Assembly: GCF_003664585.1 (NCBI RefSeq)
Contig: NZ_RCHI01000007.1
Coordinates: 62,001-126,000, forward strand
DNA from: Paenirhodobacter hankyongi
GTDB taxonomy: Bacteria > Pseudomonadota > Alphaproteobacteria > Rhodobacterales > Rhodobacteraceae
Length of the DNA: 64,000 nt
Direction: 5' to 3'
The notes under the pieces were generated by a model, which made no database searches, had not been told where the DNA came from, and worked only from the letters and a program-made list of their open reading frames with translations. Below are positions 18,252 to 27,488 of the stretch, piece by piece; position 1 is the stretch's first letter; every line of letters begins with the position of its first letter. The translations under genes and the position numbers were made by a program.

Positions 18252-18941
18252 ATGGCAGAGACCGAAAACACTGTCGAGACCACCGCCGCGGTGCTGATCC
18301 TGCTGGGCCCGCCCGGCGCAGGCAAGGGCACGCAGGCGCGGATGCTGGAAGAGCGCTTCGGCCTGGTCCAGCTGTCGACCGGCGATCTGCTGCGCGCCGC
18401 CGTCGCCCAGGGCACGCCCGCGGGGCTCGCCGCCAAGGCGGTGATGGAAGCGGGCGGGCTCGTCTCGGACGAGATCGTGCTGGCCATCCTCAAGGACCGC
18501 ATGGCCGAGCCCGACGTGGCGAAGGGCGTGATCCTTGACGGCTTTCCCCGCACCGCGGGGCAGGCCGAGGCGCTCGATACGCTTCTGGCCGATGCCGGCC
18601 AGAAGGTCACCGCAGCGGTGAGCCTCGAGGTCGACGACGAGGCGATGATCGCCCGCGTCGCCGGCCGCTACACCTGCGCAAGCTGTGGCGAGGGCTATCA
18701 TGACGCCTTCAAGCAGCCCGCGGTGGCCGGGGTCTGTGACAAATGCGGCGGCACGGAGTTCAAGCGCCGGGCCGACGACACTGCCGAAACCGCGCGTGCC
18801 CGGCTGCAGGCCTATCACGCGCAGACGGCGCCGCTGATCGCCCATTACCGGGCGCTTGGCGTCCTCGAGGAGATCGACGCGATGGGCTCCATCGACGAGA
18901 TCGCCGCGGGGCTCGGGTCGATCGTCGAGCGCGTCGCGTGA
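18252..18941 (+). CDS. adk: Adenylate kinase, zinc-LID type
   Basis: 229 aa. Converts AMP plus ATP to two ADP. The N-terminal extension (about 12 residues) precedes strand and P-loop LLGPPGAGKGTQ; the AMP site includes STGDLLRAAV and LDGFPRTAGQAEA. The LID carries four cysteines in two CxxC pairs (CASC and CDKC), a structural zinc site. Translationally close to acs (3 bp gap). A second adk may exist in the ribosomal-protein operon, as in many bacteria, so this copy could be dedicated to acetate activation; that is inference. Confidence 0.95.
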   Translation: MAETENTVETTAAVLILLGPPGAGKGTQARMLEERFGLVQLSTGDLLRAAVAQGTPAGLAAKAVMEAGGLVSDEIVLAILKDRMAEPDVAKGVILDGFPRTAGQAEALDTLLADAGQKVTAAVSLEVDDEAMIARVAGRYTCASCGEGYHDAFKQPAVAGVCDKCGGTEFKRRADDTAETARARLQAYHAQTAPLIAHYRALGVLEEIDAMGSIDEIAAGLGSIVERVA

Positions 18942-18949
18942 CGAGAGCT

Positions 18950-19060
18950 GGCGCCTCCGCCTGGACGGAGGCGCCGGGACCACGGCTTCCGCCGGCACTG
19001 GACCGGCGGCGGCGCTGATCTGAAACGGTCTGTCAACGATGCGCGAAAGGGGCTTTCGCG
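18950..19060 (+). other. Three tandem perfect stem-loops between adk and yjcH
   Basis: Stem 1: GGCGCCTCCG/CGGAGGCGCC, 10 bp, loop 6 (18950-18975). Stem 2: CCGCCGG/CCGGCGG, 7 bp, loop 7 (18989-19009). Stem 3: CGCGAAAG/CTTTCGCG, 8 bp, loop 3 (19042-19060). None is followed by a T-tract, so they are not classical terminators. They may stabilise the acs-adk mRNA, set differential expression of yjcH-actP, or act in a leader. Confidence 0.6.
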
Positions 19061-19147
19061 TGCAGGATCGGCTTGTCCCGGCGTCGGGGCGGTCGAGGGG
19101 GCCTGCATCCCGCGCGCATCGCGTTCATCAAGGAGGAGGGAAACACA

Positions 19148-19456
19148 ATGCAAGACACGATGCTGCAACGCATCGCAAACAGCCCGACCTACAAGGAGTT
19201 GCGCAGCAAGCGCCTCCGCTTCGGCTGGATGCTCACCATCCTGGTGCTGGTCGTCTATTACGGCTTCATCACCCTGATCGCCTTCCGCAAGGACATCCTG
19301 GCCACGCCGATCGGCGATGGCGTGATGTCCTGGGGCATTCCCGCCGGTTTCGGCGTGATCGTCTTCACCATCGTCGTCACGGCGATCTACGTCTTCCGCG
19401 CGAATGGCGAATACGACGAAATGACCGAGCAGGTGAAGCGCGAGGTGCTGAAATGA
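19148..19456 (+). CDS. yjcH: DUF485 (YjcH) inner-membrane protein
   Basis: 102 aa with two membrane segments (about 29-49 and 61-83) between charged ends, opening with the family-typical [17 protein letters not shown]485/YjcH is regularly encoded just before the acetate symporter ActP and is thought to assist it. The AAGGAGGAGG ribosome site is very strong. The stop overlaps the actP start (ATGA), so the two are translationally coupled. Confidence 0.93.
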   Translation: MQDTMLQRIANSPTYKELRSKRLRFGWMLTILVLVVYYGFITLIAFRKDILATPIGDGVMSWGIPAGFGVIVFTIVVTAIYVFRANGEYDEMTEQVKREVLK

Positions 19457-21186
19457 ACCGACTGACCCAGGCCGGCCGGTCCCTCGGCCTCGCCGCCCTC
19501 ATGCTGATGCCGGGCGCCGTCTTCGCGGCAGGCACCCTCGAGGGCGAGATCAAGCAGCAGCCCACGAACTGGACCGCGATCGGGATGTTCGCCGTCTTCG
19601 TGGTGATGACGCTGTTCATCACCAAGTGGGCGGCCGCGAAAACCAAGTCGGCGGCCGATTTCTACACCGCCGGCGGTGGCATCACCGGCTTCCAGAACGG
19701 GCTGGCGATCGCCGGTGACTACATGTCGGCGGCCTCCTTCCTCGGGATCTCGGCGGCGGTGATGACCTCGGGCTTCGACGGGCTGATCTATTCGATCGGC
19801 TTCCTCGTCGGCTGGCCGATCCTGACCTTCCTGATGGCCGAACGGCTGCGCAACCTCGGCAAGTTCACCTTCGCCGACGTGGCGGCCTTCCGCTTCGCCC
19901 AGACCCCGGTGCGCGTCTTCGCCGCGCTCTCGACCCTCGTCGTCGTGGCCTTCTACCTGATCGCGCAGATGGTCGGCGCGGGCCAGCTCATCAAGCTGCT
20001 GTTCGGCCTCGACTACCATTATGCCGTGATCATCGTCGGCGCGCTGATGATGGTCTATGTGCTCTTCGGCGGCATGACCGCCACTACCTGGGTGCAGATC
20101 ATCAAGGCCTGCCTCCTGCTTGGCGGCGCGAGCTTCATGGCCTTCATGGTGATGTCGCACTTCGGCTTCAGCTTCGAGGGCCTGTTCGCGGAATCGGTGA
20201 AGGTCAAGTCCGAGCTGGCCGGCGCGGCCGGCAAGACCCCGGAAGAGGCGGCCAAGGCCGGTCTCTCGATCATGGGGCCGGGCAGCTTCGTGAAGGATCC
20301 GATCTCGGCGATCAGCTTCGGCATGGCGCTGATGTTCGGCACCGCCGGTCTGCCGCACATCCTGATGCGCTTCTTCACCGTTCCCTCGGCCAAGGAAGCG
20401 CGCAAGTCGGTGATGTGGGCGACCGTCTGGATCGGCTACTTCTACCTGCTGACCTTCATCATCGGCTTCGGCGCGATCGTCTTCGTGCTGACCAACCCCG
20501 ACTTCCTCGAGCTGAAGGACGGCGTGAGCGGTCTCATCGGCGGCAACAACATGGCGGCCGTCCATCTGGCCCATGCGGTCGGCGGCAACATCTTCCTCGG
20601 CTTCATCTCGGCCGTGGCCTTCGCCACGATCCTTGCGGTGGTCGCGGGCCTGACGCTCTCGGGCGCCTCGGCGGTGTCGCATGACCTCTATTCGACGGTG
20701 TTCAAGAAGGGCAAGGCCGACAGCGCCTCGGAGCTGAAGGTCTCGCGCATCACCACTATCGCGCTCGGCATCGTCGCGGTCATCCTCGGCATCGCCTTCG
20801 AGAAGCAGAACATCGCCTTCATGGTGTCCCTGGCCTTCGCGATCGCGGCCTCGGCGAACTTCCCGGTGCTGTTCCTGTCGCTGCTGTGGAAGGGCATGAC
20901 GACCCGCGGTGCGGTGATCGGCGGTCTGATCGGTCTCGTCTCCTCGGTGACGCTGACCGTGATCTCGCCCTCGGTGTGGGAAGCCACGCTCGGCCATGCC
21001 AAGGGCTCGGCGCCGTTCCCCTACACCTCGCCCGCGCTGTTCTCGATGGTGCTTGCCTTCGTCGGCGTCTGGTTCTTCTCGATCACCGACAAGAGCCGCC
21101 GCGCGGAAGAGGACAAGGCCGGCTATCTGGCGCAGCAGGTGCGCTCGGAAACCGGCATCGGTGCCGCCGAAGCTTCGGCACACTGA
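19453..21186 (+). CDS. actP: Acetate/cation symporter
   Basis: 577-aa sodium:solute symporter family (SLC5-like) carrier that imports acetate and related short acids. A cleavable-looking signal ([17 protein letters not shown]) precedes about 13 membrane segments, including [21 protein letters not shown] and [14 protein letters not shown], both hallmark SSS sequences. Residues around [20 protein letters not shown] form the ActP-specific periplasmic loop. The genes around it (acs, yjcH, DUF294 protein) repeat the arrangement I recall from Pseudomonas and other proteobacteria. Confidence 0.95.
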   Translation: MNRLTQAGRSLGLAALMLMPGAVFAAGTLEGEIKQQPTNWTAIGMFAVFVVMTLFITKWAAAKTKSAADFYTAGGGITGFQNGLAIAGDYMSAASFLGISAAVMTSGFDGLIYSIGFLVGWPILTFLMAERLRNLGKFTFADVAAFRFAQTPVRVFAALSTLVVVAFYLIAQMVGAGQLIKLLFGLDYHYAVIIVGALMMVYVLFGGMTATTWVQIIKACLLLGGASFMAFMVMSHFGFSFEGLFAESVKVKSELAGAAGKTPEEAAKAGLSIMGPGSFVKDPISAISFGMALMFGTAGLPHILMRFFTVPSAKEARKSVMWATVWIGYFYLLTFIIGFGAIVFVLTNPDFLELKDGVSGLIGGNNMAAVHLAHAVGGNIFLGFISAVAFATILAVVAGLTLSGASAVSHDLYSTVFKKGKADSASELKVSRITTIALGIVAVILGIAFEKQNIAFMVSLAFAIAASANFPVLFLSLLWKGMTTRGAVIGGLIGLVSSVTLTVISPSVWEATLGHAKGSAPFPYTSPALFSMVLAFVGVWFFSITDKSRRAEEDKAGYLAQQVRSETGIGAAEASAH

Positions 21187-21201
21187 TCCCGCCTGCATCC
21201 C

Positions 21202-21226
21202 GGCCTGCCCCTGACGGGGGCAGGCC
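21202..21226 (+). other. Strong intercistronic hairpin after actP
   Basis: GGCCTGCCCC and GGGGCAGGCC are perfect 10-bp arms with a 5-nt loop, 16 bp after the actP stop and before the ribosome site of the DUF294 gene. With no T-tract it more likely protects the upstream mRNA or attenuates than terminates. Confidence 0.55.
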
Positions 21227-21244
21227 ACCCCGGGGAGGAAAGTC

Positions 21245-23071
21245 ATGGACGCCGAAATCAAGGCCATCACCGCGTTTCTGGAAAGCGTCCATCCCTATGA
21301 TACCCTGCCGCGTGACGAGCTGGCGTCTGTCGCCGGTTCCTTCCGCCGCATGGTCTTTCGCGCGAATTCGCTGATCTACGTGCATGACGCGCCGATCGGC
21401 GGGCTCTACCTGATCAAGCAGGGCGGGGTCGAGATCACCGACGGCAACGGCGCGCTAGTCTCGCTGCTCGGCCCGCGCAACTCGTTCGGCGAGCGCGGGC
21501 TGATGCGCGGCGGCATCGCCGTGACCCAGGCCCGCGCGACCGAGGATGCGATCATCCTCGTGCTGCCGGCGCCCACCTTCACCCGGCTGATCCGGACCTA
21601 TCCGGCCTTCGAACGCTTCTTCAACCGCCGCCGCGGTGATCGGCCCGGGGCGGATCTGGCCACGCAGAAAGTGGCCGACCTGATCGCCCGTCGCCCGCTT
21701 GCCTGCGGCCCCGGGGCCACGGTGACCGAGGCTGCGCAGATGATGCGCGACGCGCAGGTCTCCTCGCTCGGCGTCACCGGCGCGGACGGGCAGCTGCTCG
21801 GCCTCGTCACCGTGCGCGACCTGTCGAACAAGGTGCTGGCCGAGGGGCGCGACCCGGCGACCCCGGTGAGCGAGGTGATGAGCGCCGATCCGGTCTCGCT
21901 GCCGCCCACCGCACTGGGCTCGGACATCCTGCACATCATGCTCGAGCGCCGCATCGGCCATCTGCCGATCACCGAGGAGGGGCGCTTCGTCGGCATGATC
22001 ACCCAGACCGACCTGACCCGGTTCCAGGCGGTCAGCTCGGCGGTGCTGATCCGCGACGTGGTCTCCTCGGTCACGGTCGAGGAGATGGCGGCGGTGACCG
22101 CCCGCATCCCGCAGCTGCTGGTGCAGCTCGTCGGCAGCCACCAAAGCCACGAGGTGGTGACCCGCCTCGTCACGGACATCGCCGATGCCGTCACCCGCCG
22201 CCTGCTGGCGATGGCCGAGGCCACGCTCGGCCCGCCGCCGGTGCCCTATCTGTGGCTGGCCTGCGGCAGCCAGGGCCGGCAGGAGCAGACCGGCGTCAGC
22301 GATCAGGACAATTGCCTGATCCATGACGACAGCGCGACCGAGGAGGACAGTGCCTATTTCGCCGCCCTTGCGAAGATCGTCTCGGACGGGCTGAACGCCT
22401 GCGGCTATGTCTATTGCCCGGGCGAGATGATGGCCACCACCCCGCGCTGGTGCGCGCCGCTGCAGCGCTGGCGCGCCTATTTCCGCAGTTGGCTCGACAC
22501 CCCAGACCCCGAGGCGCAGATGCTCGCCTCGGTGATGTTCGACCTGCGCCCGATCGGCGGCACGGCCCCGGGCCTGTTCCAGGCGCTGCAGGCCGAGACG
22601 CTGGAGCTTGCGGCACAGAACCCGATCTTCATCGCGCATCTGGTGTCGAACAGTCTCAAGCACACGCCGCCGCTCGGAATGCTGCGCGGCATCGCCACCA
22701 TCCGCTCGGGCGAGCACCGCAACCACATCGACCTCAAGCATAATGGCGTGGTGCCGGTGACCGATCTGGCGCGGGTGCATGCGCTGCGCGGGCGGGTCAC
22801 GGCGGCCAATACCCGCGCCCGGCTGCTCGGGGCGGAGGCGGCCGGGGTGATCTCGGCCGGCGATGCGCGCGACATGATCGAGGCCTATGACCTGATCGCG
22901 ACGGTGCGGCTGGAAAATCAGGCCCACCTGATCCGCGCCGGCCGCAAGCCTGACAATTACCTCGCCCCCTCGGACCTGAGCGACCTCGAACGCTCGCATC
23001 TGCGCGACGCCTTCGTGGTGGTGCGCACGATGCAATCGGCGATCGCCCATGCCCGGCCGGCGATCGGTTGA
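21245..23071 (+). CDS. cNMP-binding/CBS/DUF294 nucleotidyltransferase-like protein
   Basis: 608 aa, cytoplasmic. Domain order: cyclic-nucleotide-binding-like domain (about 15-125, FGERGLMRGG being the phosphate-cassette-like turn), two CBS domains (about 145-265, VSSLGVTGADGQLLGLVTVRDL and RIGHLPITEEGRFVGMIT), then DUF294 nucleotidyltransferase-like region (GSQGRQEQTGVSDQDN, a GS-x-D-x-D type active site) and its C-terminal helical DUF294_C domain. Such proteins sit next to actP in several proteobacteria and resemble GlnD-type regulators. It may sense adenylates and modify a target protein; the target is unknown. AGGAGG-like ribosome site GGGGAGG. Confidence 0.9.
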   Translation: MDAEIKAITAFLESVHPYDTLPRDELASVAGSFRRMVFRANSLIYVHDAPIGGLYLIKQGGVEITDGNGALVSLLGPRNSFGERGLMRGGIAVTQARATEDAIILVLPAPTFTRLIRTYPAFERFFNRRRGDRPGADLATQKVADLIARRPLACGPGATVTEAAQMMRDAQVSSLGVTGADGQLLGLVTVRDLSNKVLAEGRDPATPVSEVMSADPVSLPPTALGSDILHIMLERRIGHLPITEEGRFVGMITQTDLTRFQAVSSAVLIRDVVSSVTVEEMAAVTARIPQLLVQLVGSHQSHEVVTRLVTDIADAVTRRLLAMAEATLGPPPVPYLWLACGSQGRQEQTGVSDQDNCLIHDDSATEEDSAYFAALAKIVSDGLNACGYVYCPGEMMATTPRWCAPLQRWRAYFRSWLDTPDPEAQMLASVMFDLRPIGGTAPGLFQALQAETLELAAQNPIFIAHLVSNSLKHTPPLGMLRGIATIRSGEHRNHIDLKHNGVVPVTDLARVHALRGRVTAANTRARLLGAEAAGVISAGDARDMIEAYDLIATVRLENQAHLIRAGRKPDNYLAPSDLSDLERSHLRDAFVVVRTMQSAIAHARPAIG

Positions 23072-23084
23072 GGAGGACGAACCC

Positions 23085-23480
23085 ATGGCGGACGGAGCGC
23101 GCAAGCCGCGTGTGCTGATCATCGAGGACGAGGACAATATCGCGCTCGCGCTCGATTTCCTGATGAGCCGCGAGGGGTTCGAGCCGGCCCGTCTCGCCAC
23201 CGGGGCGGGGGCGATCGAGCGGATCCGGCGCGAGCATCCCGATCTGGTGCTTCTTGACGTGATGCTGCCCGATGTCTCGGGCTACGAGATCTGTCAGGAG
23301 GTGCGGGCCGACGCGGATCTCGCCGATGTCCGGATCCTGCTGATGACGGCGCGGGGATCGGCCCTTGAGCGGCGCAAGGGGCTTGCGCTCGGGGCCGATG
23401 GATTCATCGCAAAGCCATTTGAAATCAATGAGCTGCGCGTCGAAGTTCAGAGGCTTCTCGGGGCGGGGGACGGGGGATGA
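23085..23480 (+). CDS. Single-domain response regulator (receiver only)
   Basis: 131 aa, a lone REC domain: acidic pocket IIEDED, phospho-acceptor Asp58 in LLDVMLPDVSG, Thr in LLMTARG and Lys in IAKPFE are all present. It has no DNA-binding or enzymatic output, so it should signal by protein contact. Its stop overlaps the start of the exonuclease-kinase-like gene (ATGA), so the pair is co-translated. The same REC-only type recurs at 57392 beside the symporter-fused kinase. Confidence 0.92.
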   Translation: MADGARKPRVLIIEDEDNIALALDFLMSREGFEPARLATGAGAIERIRREHPDLVLLDVMLPDVSGYEICQEVRADADLADVRILLMTARGSALERRKGLALGADGFIAKPFEINELRVEVQRLLGAGDGG

Positions 23481-25558
23481 CGCTGTCCCGGCTCAGTCTG
23501 CGGCTGCGGGTCTTCCTGTTCTTTGCGGCGCTCGCGGCCGGGGGGCTCGCGGCGCTTGCCATCGGTGGCGGCGTCGCGCTGCGCGGGCTGTCCGATCCTG
23601 CCGCGGCCGCGGCGATCATCCGCGGCGGGGCGGTGGCGGCGGCCGTCCTCGTCGCGCTGCTCGTGCTGGTCGGCGCGCTCTTCGACCGCCACCTTGCCCG
23701 CCCGATCGAGCGCCTTGCGGGCGGCATCCGCGCCCGCACCGATGCCGAGATTGTCGCCGGGATCGATGCCGGCGCGGGGCGCTATCTCGGCGATCTCGCC
23801 CCCGCCGCGGCCGCGGTCACCGCCCGCCTCGCCGAGACCCGCTCGGCGCTGGCCGAGGCGGTGCAGCGCGAGACGACGCGGCTTGCGCAGGAAAAGGACC
23901 GGCTCGAGGCGCTTCTGTCCGACGTGCCGGTGGGGGTGCTCCTGTGCACGGCGGATCATCAGCTGGTCTTCTACAACGGCCAGGCGGTCGATCTGCTGGG
24001 CGGGGCCCATGCGCCGGGGCTCGACCGGCGCGTCTTCGATTATCTCGACGGCGCGCCGCTCGCCCATGCCCGCGAGCGGCTGCTGGCGACCGAGGACCCG
24101 GATGCGGCCTCGGACCTGCTCTGCGCGACGGTCGCCGACGGGCGGGTGCTGGCGGCGCGGATGCGGCTCCTGGCCGAGTCGGCGGATCACAGCCGCGCGG
24201 GCTATGTGCTGACGCTGCGCGATGTCTCGGCCGACCTGGCTGCGCATGCCCGGCGCGAGCAGCTGATCGACGAGCTCTTCGACCGCGTCCGCCGCCCCGC
24301 AGCCGCGGTGCAATCGCTGATCGGCCTGCTGGCCGAGGAGGCCGGTCCGACCGGGGCCGAGCGCGACCGGGTGCGGCTTGCGGCGCTCGAGGCTGCGGGC
24401 ACGCTCGGCCGGGCGATCCACGCGCTTTCGGCGCGCCACGAGGCGAGCCGTGCCGACTGGTGGCCGCTCGCGCTTGTGCGCGCCTCGGACCTGGGCGAGG
24501 CGGTGCGGGTGCGGGTCGCGGCGGCCGGTGGCACGCTGCTGCCGGTCGCGGCGCCGCTTCTGCTGCGCTGCGAGGGGTTCGAGATGGTGGCGCTGCTCGC
24601 CGATCTGGCCGCCCATCTCTCCGACCGCGACGCGCTGCGGCTCGAGATCACCGAGGAGGGCGCGGGGGCGCTGGTCGCGCTCGAATGGGCGGGCGCGCCG
24701 GTCTCGGTGAGCGCGCTCGAGGCCTGGCTCGAGGCCCCGCTGCACGGTGTGGCCGAGGTCACCGGGAGGCGGGTGCTGGCGACGCATGCAAGCGAGATCT
24801 GGCCCGAGCGGCTGCCCGACGGCCGGGCGCGGCTGTGCCTGCCGCTGCGCGAGGCGCGCCGGGCGCTTGCCCGCCCCGTGCCGGTGCCGCGCAAGGTGGT
24901 CTATGATTTCGACCTGCTCACCCGTGCACGCGAGGCCGAGGTGGCGCAGACCCCGCTTGATGCGCTGACCTGCGTCGTCTTCGACACCGAGACGACCGGC
25001 CTCCTGCCGGCCGAGGGCGACGAGATCGTGCAGATCGCCGCGGTGCGGATCCTCAACGGCCGCCGGGTCGAGGGCGAGGTCTTCGACACGCTGGTGAACC
25101 CGGGCCGCCCGATCCCGGCCGCCTCGACCGCGGTGCATGGCATCACCGATGCGATGGTGGCCGACGCGCCCCCGGTCGCCGAGGTGCTGCGCCGCTTCCA
25201 CCGCTTTGCCGAGGGCGCGGTTCTGGTCGCCCACAACGCCCCTTTCGACATGGACTTCCTGCGCCGCAAGGAATTCGTCGCGGGGCGGCTGTTCGACCAT
25301 CCGGTGCTGGACACGGTGCTGCTTTCGGCGGTGGTGTTCGGCGCGCATGAGCCGCACAGTCTCGATGCGCTGACCCATCGGCTCGGCATCACCATCCCCG
25401 AGGAGGCGCGCCACACCGCGCTTGGCGACACGGTGGCGACGGCGGAGGCCTTTCTCAAGCTCTTGCCGGCGCTGAAGGCGCGCGGGCTCGTCACCTTCGG
25501 CGAGGTGGTGGCCGAGGTGCGCAAGCACGGCCGGCTGCTGCGCGACCTGAACGGCTGA
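23477..25558 (+). CDS. Membrane PAS / degenerate histidine-kinase protein fused to DnaQ-type 3'-5' exonuclease
   Basis: 693 aa. Two membrane helices (about 12-37 and 48-69), a HAMP-like linker, a PAS domain (about 141-255), and a region laid out like a histidine kinase, 256-460. The H-box, normally HELRTP, reads DRVRRP (269-274), so the phospho-His is Asp; the Asn box and Gly boxes are not recognisable. Residues 497-670 form a DEDDh exonuclease: ExoI FDTETTG (Asp503, Glu505), ExoII NAPFD (Asp591), ExoIII His646/Asp651. The nuclease looks active, the kinase dead. Related exonucleases lie near actP in Pseudomonas (recalled). Substrate and role are unknown. Confidence 0.9.
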   Translation: MTLSRLSLRLRVFLFFAALAAGGLAALAIGGGVALRGLSDPAAAAAIIRGGAVAAAVLVALLVLVGALFDRHLARPIERLAGGIRARTDAEIVAGIDAGAGRYLGDLAPAAAAVTARLAETRSALAEAVQRETTRLAQEKDRLEALLSDVPVGVLLCTADHQLVFYNGQAVDLLGGAHAPGLDRRVFDYLDGAPLAHARERLLATEDPDAASDLLCATVADGRVLAARMRLLAESADHSRAGYVLTLRDVSADLAAHARREQLIDELFDRVRRPAAAVQSLIGLLAEEAGPTGAERDRVRLAALEAAGTLGRAIHALSARHEASRADWWPLALVRASDLGEAVRVRVAAAGGTLLPVAAPLLLRCEGFEMVALLADLAAHLSDRDALRLEITEEGAGALVALEWAGAPVSVSALEAWLEAPLHGVAEVTGRRVLATHASEIWPERLPDGRARLCLPLREARRALARPVPVPRKVVYDFDLLTRAREAEVAQTPLDALTCVVFDTETTGLLPAEGDEIVQIAAVRILNGRRVEGEVFDTLVNPGRPIPAASTAVHGITDAMVADAPPVAEVLRRFHRFAEGAVLVAHNAPFDMDFLRRKEFVAGRLFDHPVLDTVLLSAVVFGAHEPHSLDALTHRLGITIPEEARHTALGDTVATAEAFLKLLPALKARGLVTFGEVVAEVRKHGRLLRDLNG

Positions 25559-25592
25559 GGGGCGCTGCCCCTCTTTCCCTGCGGGAAATTCA

Positions 25593-25621
25593 CCCCGAGG
25601 TATTTGGGCCAAGATGAAAGC
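25593..25621 (+). repeat. Dispersed intergenic repeat, copy 1
   Basis: Copy of the element whose 25-nt core runs GAGGTATTT, then GGGCC or a variant, then AAGATGAAAGC (core 25597-25621). It lies between the convergent exonuclease-kinase and arsC-like genes, with GC-rich inverted-repeat DNA on both sides. The core is identical to copy 3 and differs at two bases from copy 2. Confidence 0.85.
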
Positions 25622-25704
25622 AGGGGCCGTGGCGCTTGCGTTTTTTCCGGGTGCAGATCCTCCGGGGGAGGCCGCAAGGCCGGGGGGCAGCGCCCCCCGC
25701 GCGC

Positions 25705-26046
25705 TCACAGGATGTCGAGCACCGCTTCCGGCGGGCGCCCGATCCGCGCGGCGCGGTCGGTGAGGACAAGCGGGCGTTCGATCAGCCGCGGATGGGCGGC
25801 GAGCGCGTCGAGGATCTCGGCCTCGGGCGCGGCCTTCGTCAGCCCGGCGGGCACATCGGCCTCTTTCCAGCGCAGAAGATCCGCCGCCGGGCGGCCGAGT
25901 TTTGCCAGTGCCGCGGCGAGTTCCGCGCGGGAGGGCGCGTCTTCGAGATAGAGCCGCACCGCGGGCGCAAACCCGCGGGCCAGCAGCAGAGCGAGCGTCT
26001 CGCGCGATTTCGAGCAGCGCGGGTTGTGCCAGATCGTCAGAGCCAT
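25705..26046 (-). CDS. ArsC/Spx-family (thioredoxin-fold) reductase
   Basis: 113 aa. Opens [16 protein letters not shown], with the single active Cys of glutaredoxin-linked arsenate reductases (HNPxCSKS) and later the [17 protein letters not shown] segment carrying the Arg used for oxyanion binding. It should reduce arsenate to arsenite with glutathione/glutaredoxin, although family members without an ars operon often have another or unknown role. No arsB/acr3 or arsR is nearby. Its start overlaps the end of pyrD by 10 bp, suggesting co-transcription. Confidence 0.88.
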   Translation of the reverse strand: MALTIWHNPRCSKSRETLALLLARGFAPAVRLYLEDAPSRAELAAALAKLGRPAADLLRWKEADVPAGLTKAAPEAEILDALAAHPRLIERPLVLTDRAARIGRPPEAVLDIL

Positions 26047-27095
26047 GCGCCCCTCCCGGTGCCGACCGCCTCGGCGACCGAGGCGAAGCCGTCGCGGGCC
26101 AGAAGTGCGTCGAGGCCGCGGGCGATCTCGGGCACGAGCGACAGCCCGGCATAGACCATCGCCGAATAGACCTGCACCGCGCTCGCGCCGGCGCGGATCT
26201 TCTCGTAGGCCTGTTCGGCCGAGCCGATGCCGCCGACGCCGACGAGCGGCAGCCGGCCTTGCGTCAGCTGCGACAGGCGGGCGAGCACGCGGGTCGATTT
26301 CTCGAAGAGCGGCGCGCCCGACAGCCCGCCCGGCGCATCGGCCTGCGGGCTTGTCAGCCCCTCGCGCGACAGCGTCGTGTTCGTCGCGATGATGCCGTCG
26401 ATGCCGGAAGTGAGCGCCACCTCGGCGATTTCCTCGAGCTCGGCGGGGGTAAGATCGGGGGCGATCTTCAGGAAGACGGGGATGCGGCGCTCGAGCTCGC
26501 CCCGCGCCGCGACGACGCCTTTCAGAAGGGCGCCCAGCGCCTCCTTGCCCTGCAGCTCGCGCAGCTTCTCGGTGTTGGGCGAGCTCACGTTCACCGTGGC
26601 GAAGTCGAGATGCGGGCCCGCGGTGCGCAGCACGGTGGCGAAATCGGCGGCGCGGTCGGCGCTGTCCTTGTTCGCGCCGAGGTTGAGGCCCACCGGAATC
26701 CCCGCCGGGCGCGCGGCGAGGCGGGCGGCGATCGCCTCCATCCCCTCGTTGTTGAAGCCGAAGCGGTTGATGACGGCGCGGTCCTCGGTCAGCCGCCACA
26801 GCCGGGGCTTGGGGTTGCCGGGCTGCGGGCGCGGGGTGGCGGCGCCGACCTCGAGAAAGCCGAAGCCCGCGCGCATCAGCTGCGGCAGGGCGACGGCGTT
26901 CTTGTCGAAGCCCGCGGCCAGCCCCACCGGATTGGGCAGTTTCAGCCCGGCGAGATCGGTGGCAAGTCGGGCGCAGTGCACCGGGCCCGGCAGCGGTGCC
27001 AGCCCCGCGCGCAGCGCCATCAGCGACAGCCCATGCGCGGTTTCCGGATCGAAGCGGTGCATCAGCGCAAGGCCCGTGCGTTCGACGAAATTCAC
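26037..27095 (-). CDS. pyrD: Dihydroorotate dehydrogenase (quinone), class 2
   Basis: 352 aa. Oxidises dihydroorotate to orotate in pyrimidine synthesis and passes electrons to quinone at the membrane. Seen: N-terminal membrane-associating helix, [15 protein letters not shown], the FMN-site [10 protein letters not shown], the catalytic Ser of class 2 enzymes in [13 protein letters not shown], and [17 protein letters not shown]. The start is GTG at 27095, overlapping the stop of DUF952 (GTGA), so DUF952-pyrD-arsC form one coupled unit. Confidence 0.95.
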   Translation of the reverse strand: MNFVERTGLALMHRFDPETAHGLSLMALRAGLAPLPGPVHCARLATDLAGLKLPNPVGLAAGFDKNAVALPQLMRAGFGFLEVGAATPRPQPGNPKPRLWRLTEDRAVINRFGFNNEGMEAIAARLAARPAGIPVGLNLGANKDSADRAADFATVLRTAGPHLDFATVNVSSPNTEKLRELQGKEALGALLKGVVAARGELERRIPVFLKIAPDLTPAELEEIAEVALTSGIDGIIATNTTLSREGLTSPQADAPGGLSGAPLFEKSTRVLARLSQLTQGRLPLVGVGGIGSAEQAYEKIRAGASAVQVYSAMVYAGLSLVPEIARGLDALLARDGFASVAEAVGTGRGAWL

Positions 27096-27430
27096 AGCAG
27101 CACCTCGGGGAAGATATGGCCGGAGACGCCGAGCGGCAGGGAGGTGTCCCAGGCGACATCGGCAAGGGTGAGCGGGCGATAGAGATGCGGGAAGAGCGCG
27201 CCGCCGCGCGAGGGCTCCCATTTCAGCGCCGTGCCGAGCGGCTCGGCCGCGACCGCCACGAGGACGAGGTCGCTCTCCGTGGCGAAATGTTTCGCGGCGG
27301 TCTCGACGACCTGGGCGGAGGTCGAGAAATGGATGAACCCGTCGGCAAGGTCGACGGGGGCACCGGCGGTCTCGCCCGCGGCGCGGAAGGCATCCCATTC
27401 GGGGCGGCGGAAGATCTTGTAAATCAGCAT
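27092..27430 (-). CDS. DUF952 family protein
   Basis: 112 aa, matching DUF952 by [18 protein letters not shown], the [20 protein letters not shown] motif with conserved His, and [16 protein letters not shown]952 proteins resemble glutathione-S-transferase-associated small proteins of unknown function; the conserved HFS and HLYRPL His residues could be catalytic. Translationally coupled to pyrD. Confidence 0.87.
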   Translation of the reverse strand: MLIYKIFRRPEWDAFRAAGETAGAPVDLADGFIHFSTSAQVVETAAKHFATESDLVLVAVAAEPLGTALKWEPSRGGALFPHLYRPLTLADVAWDTSLPLGVSGHIFPEVLL

Positions 27431-27488
27431 GTCCTCTCATGCCCTCGGGCCGCGGGCCGGTCAATCCCGCGCAGCGCCGCAGGCCGGA

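Noticed and set aside
16188-18998. A 900+ codon open frame antisense to acs-adk
   Set aside because: Its sequence is the Arg/Ala/Gly/His-rich pattern of high-GC shadow frames, while the plus strand encodes unmistakable Acs and Adk.
23477-25558. Sequencing-error fusion of a kinase gene and an exonuclease gene
   Set aside because: The frame is continuous with consistent codon use through the junction, and the kinase motifs are degenerate throughout, not broken at one point.
25705-26046. An arsenic resistance operon
   Set aside because: Only the ArsC-like gene is present, coupled to pyrD; no arsR, arsB or acr3.
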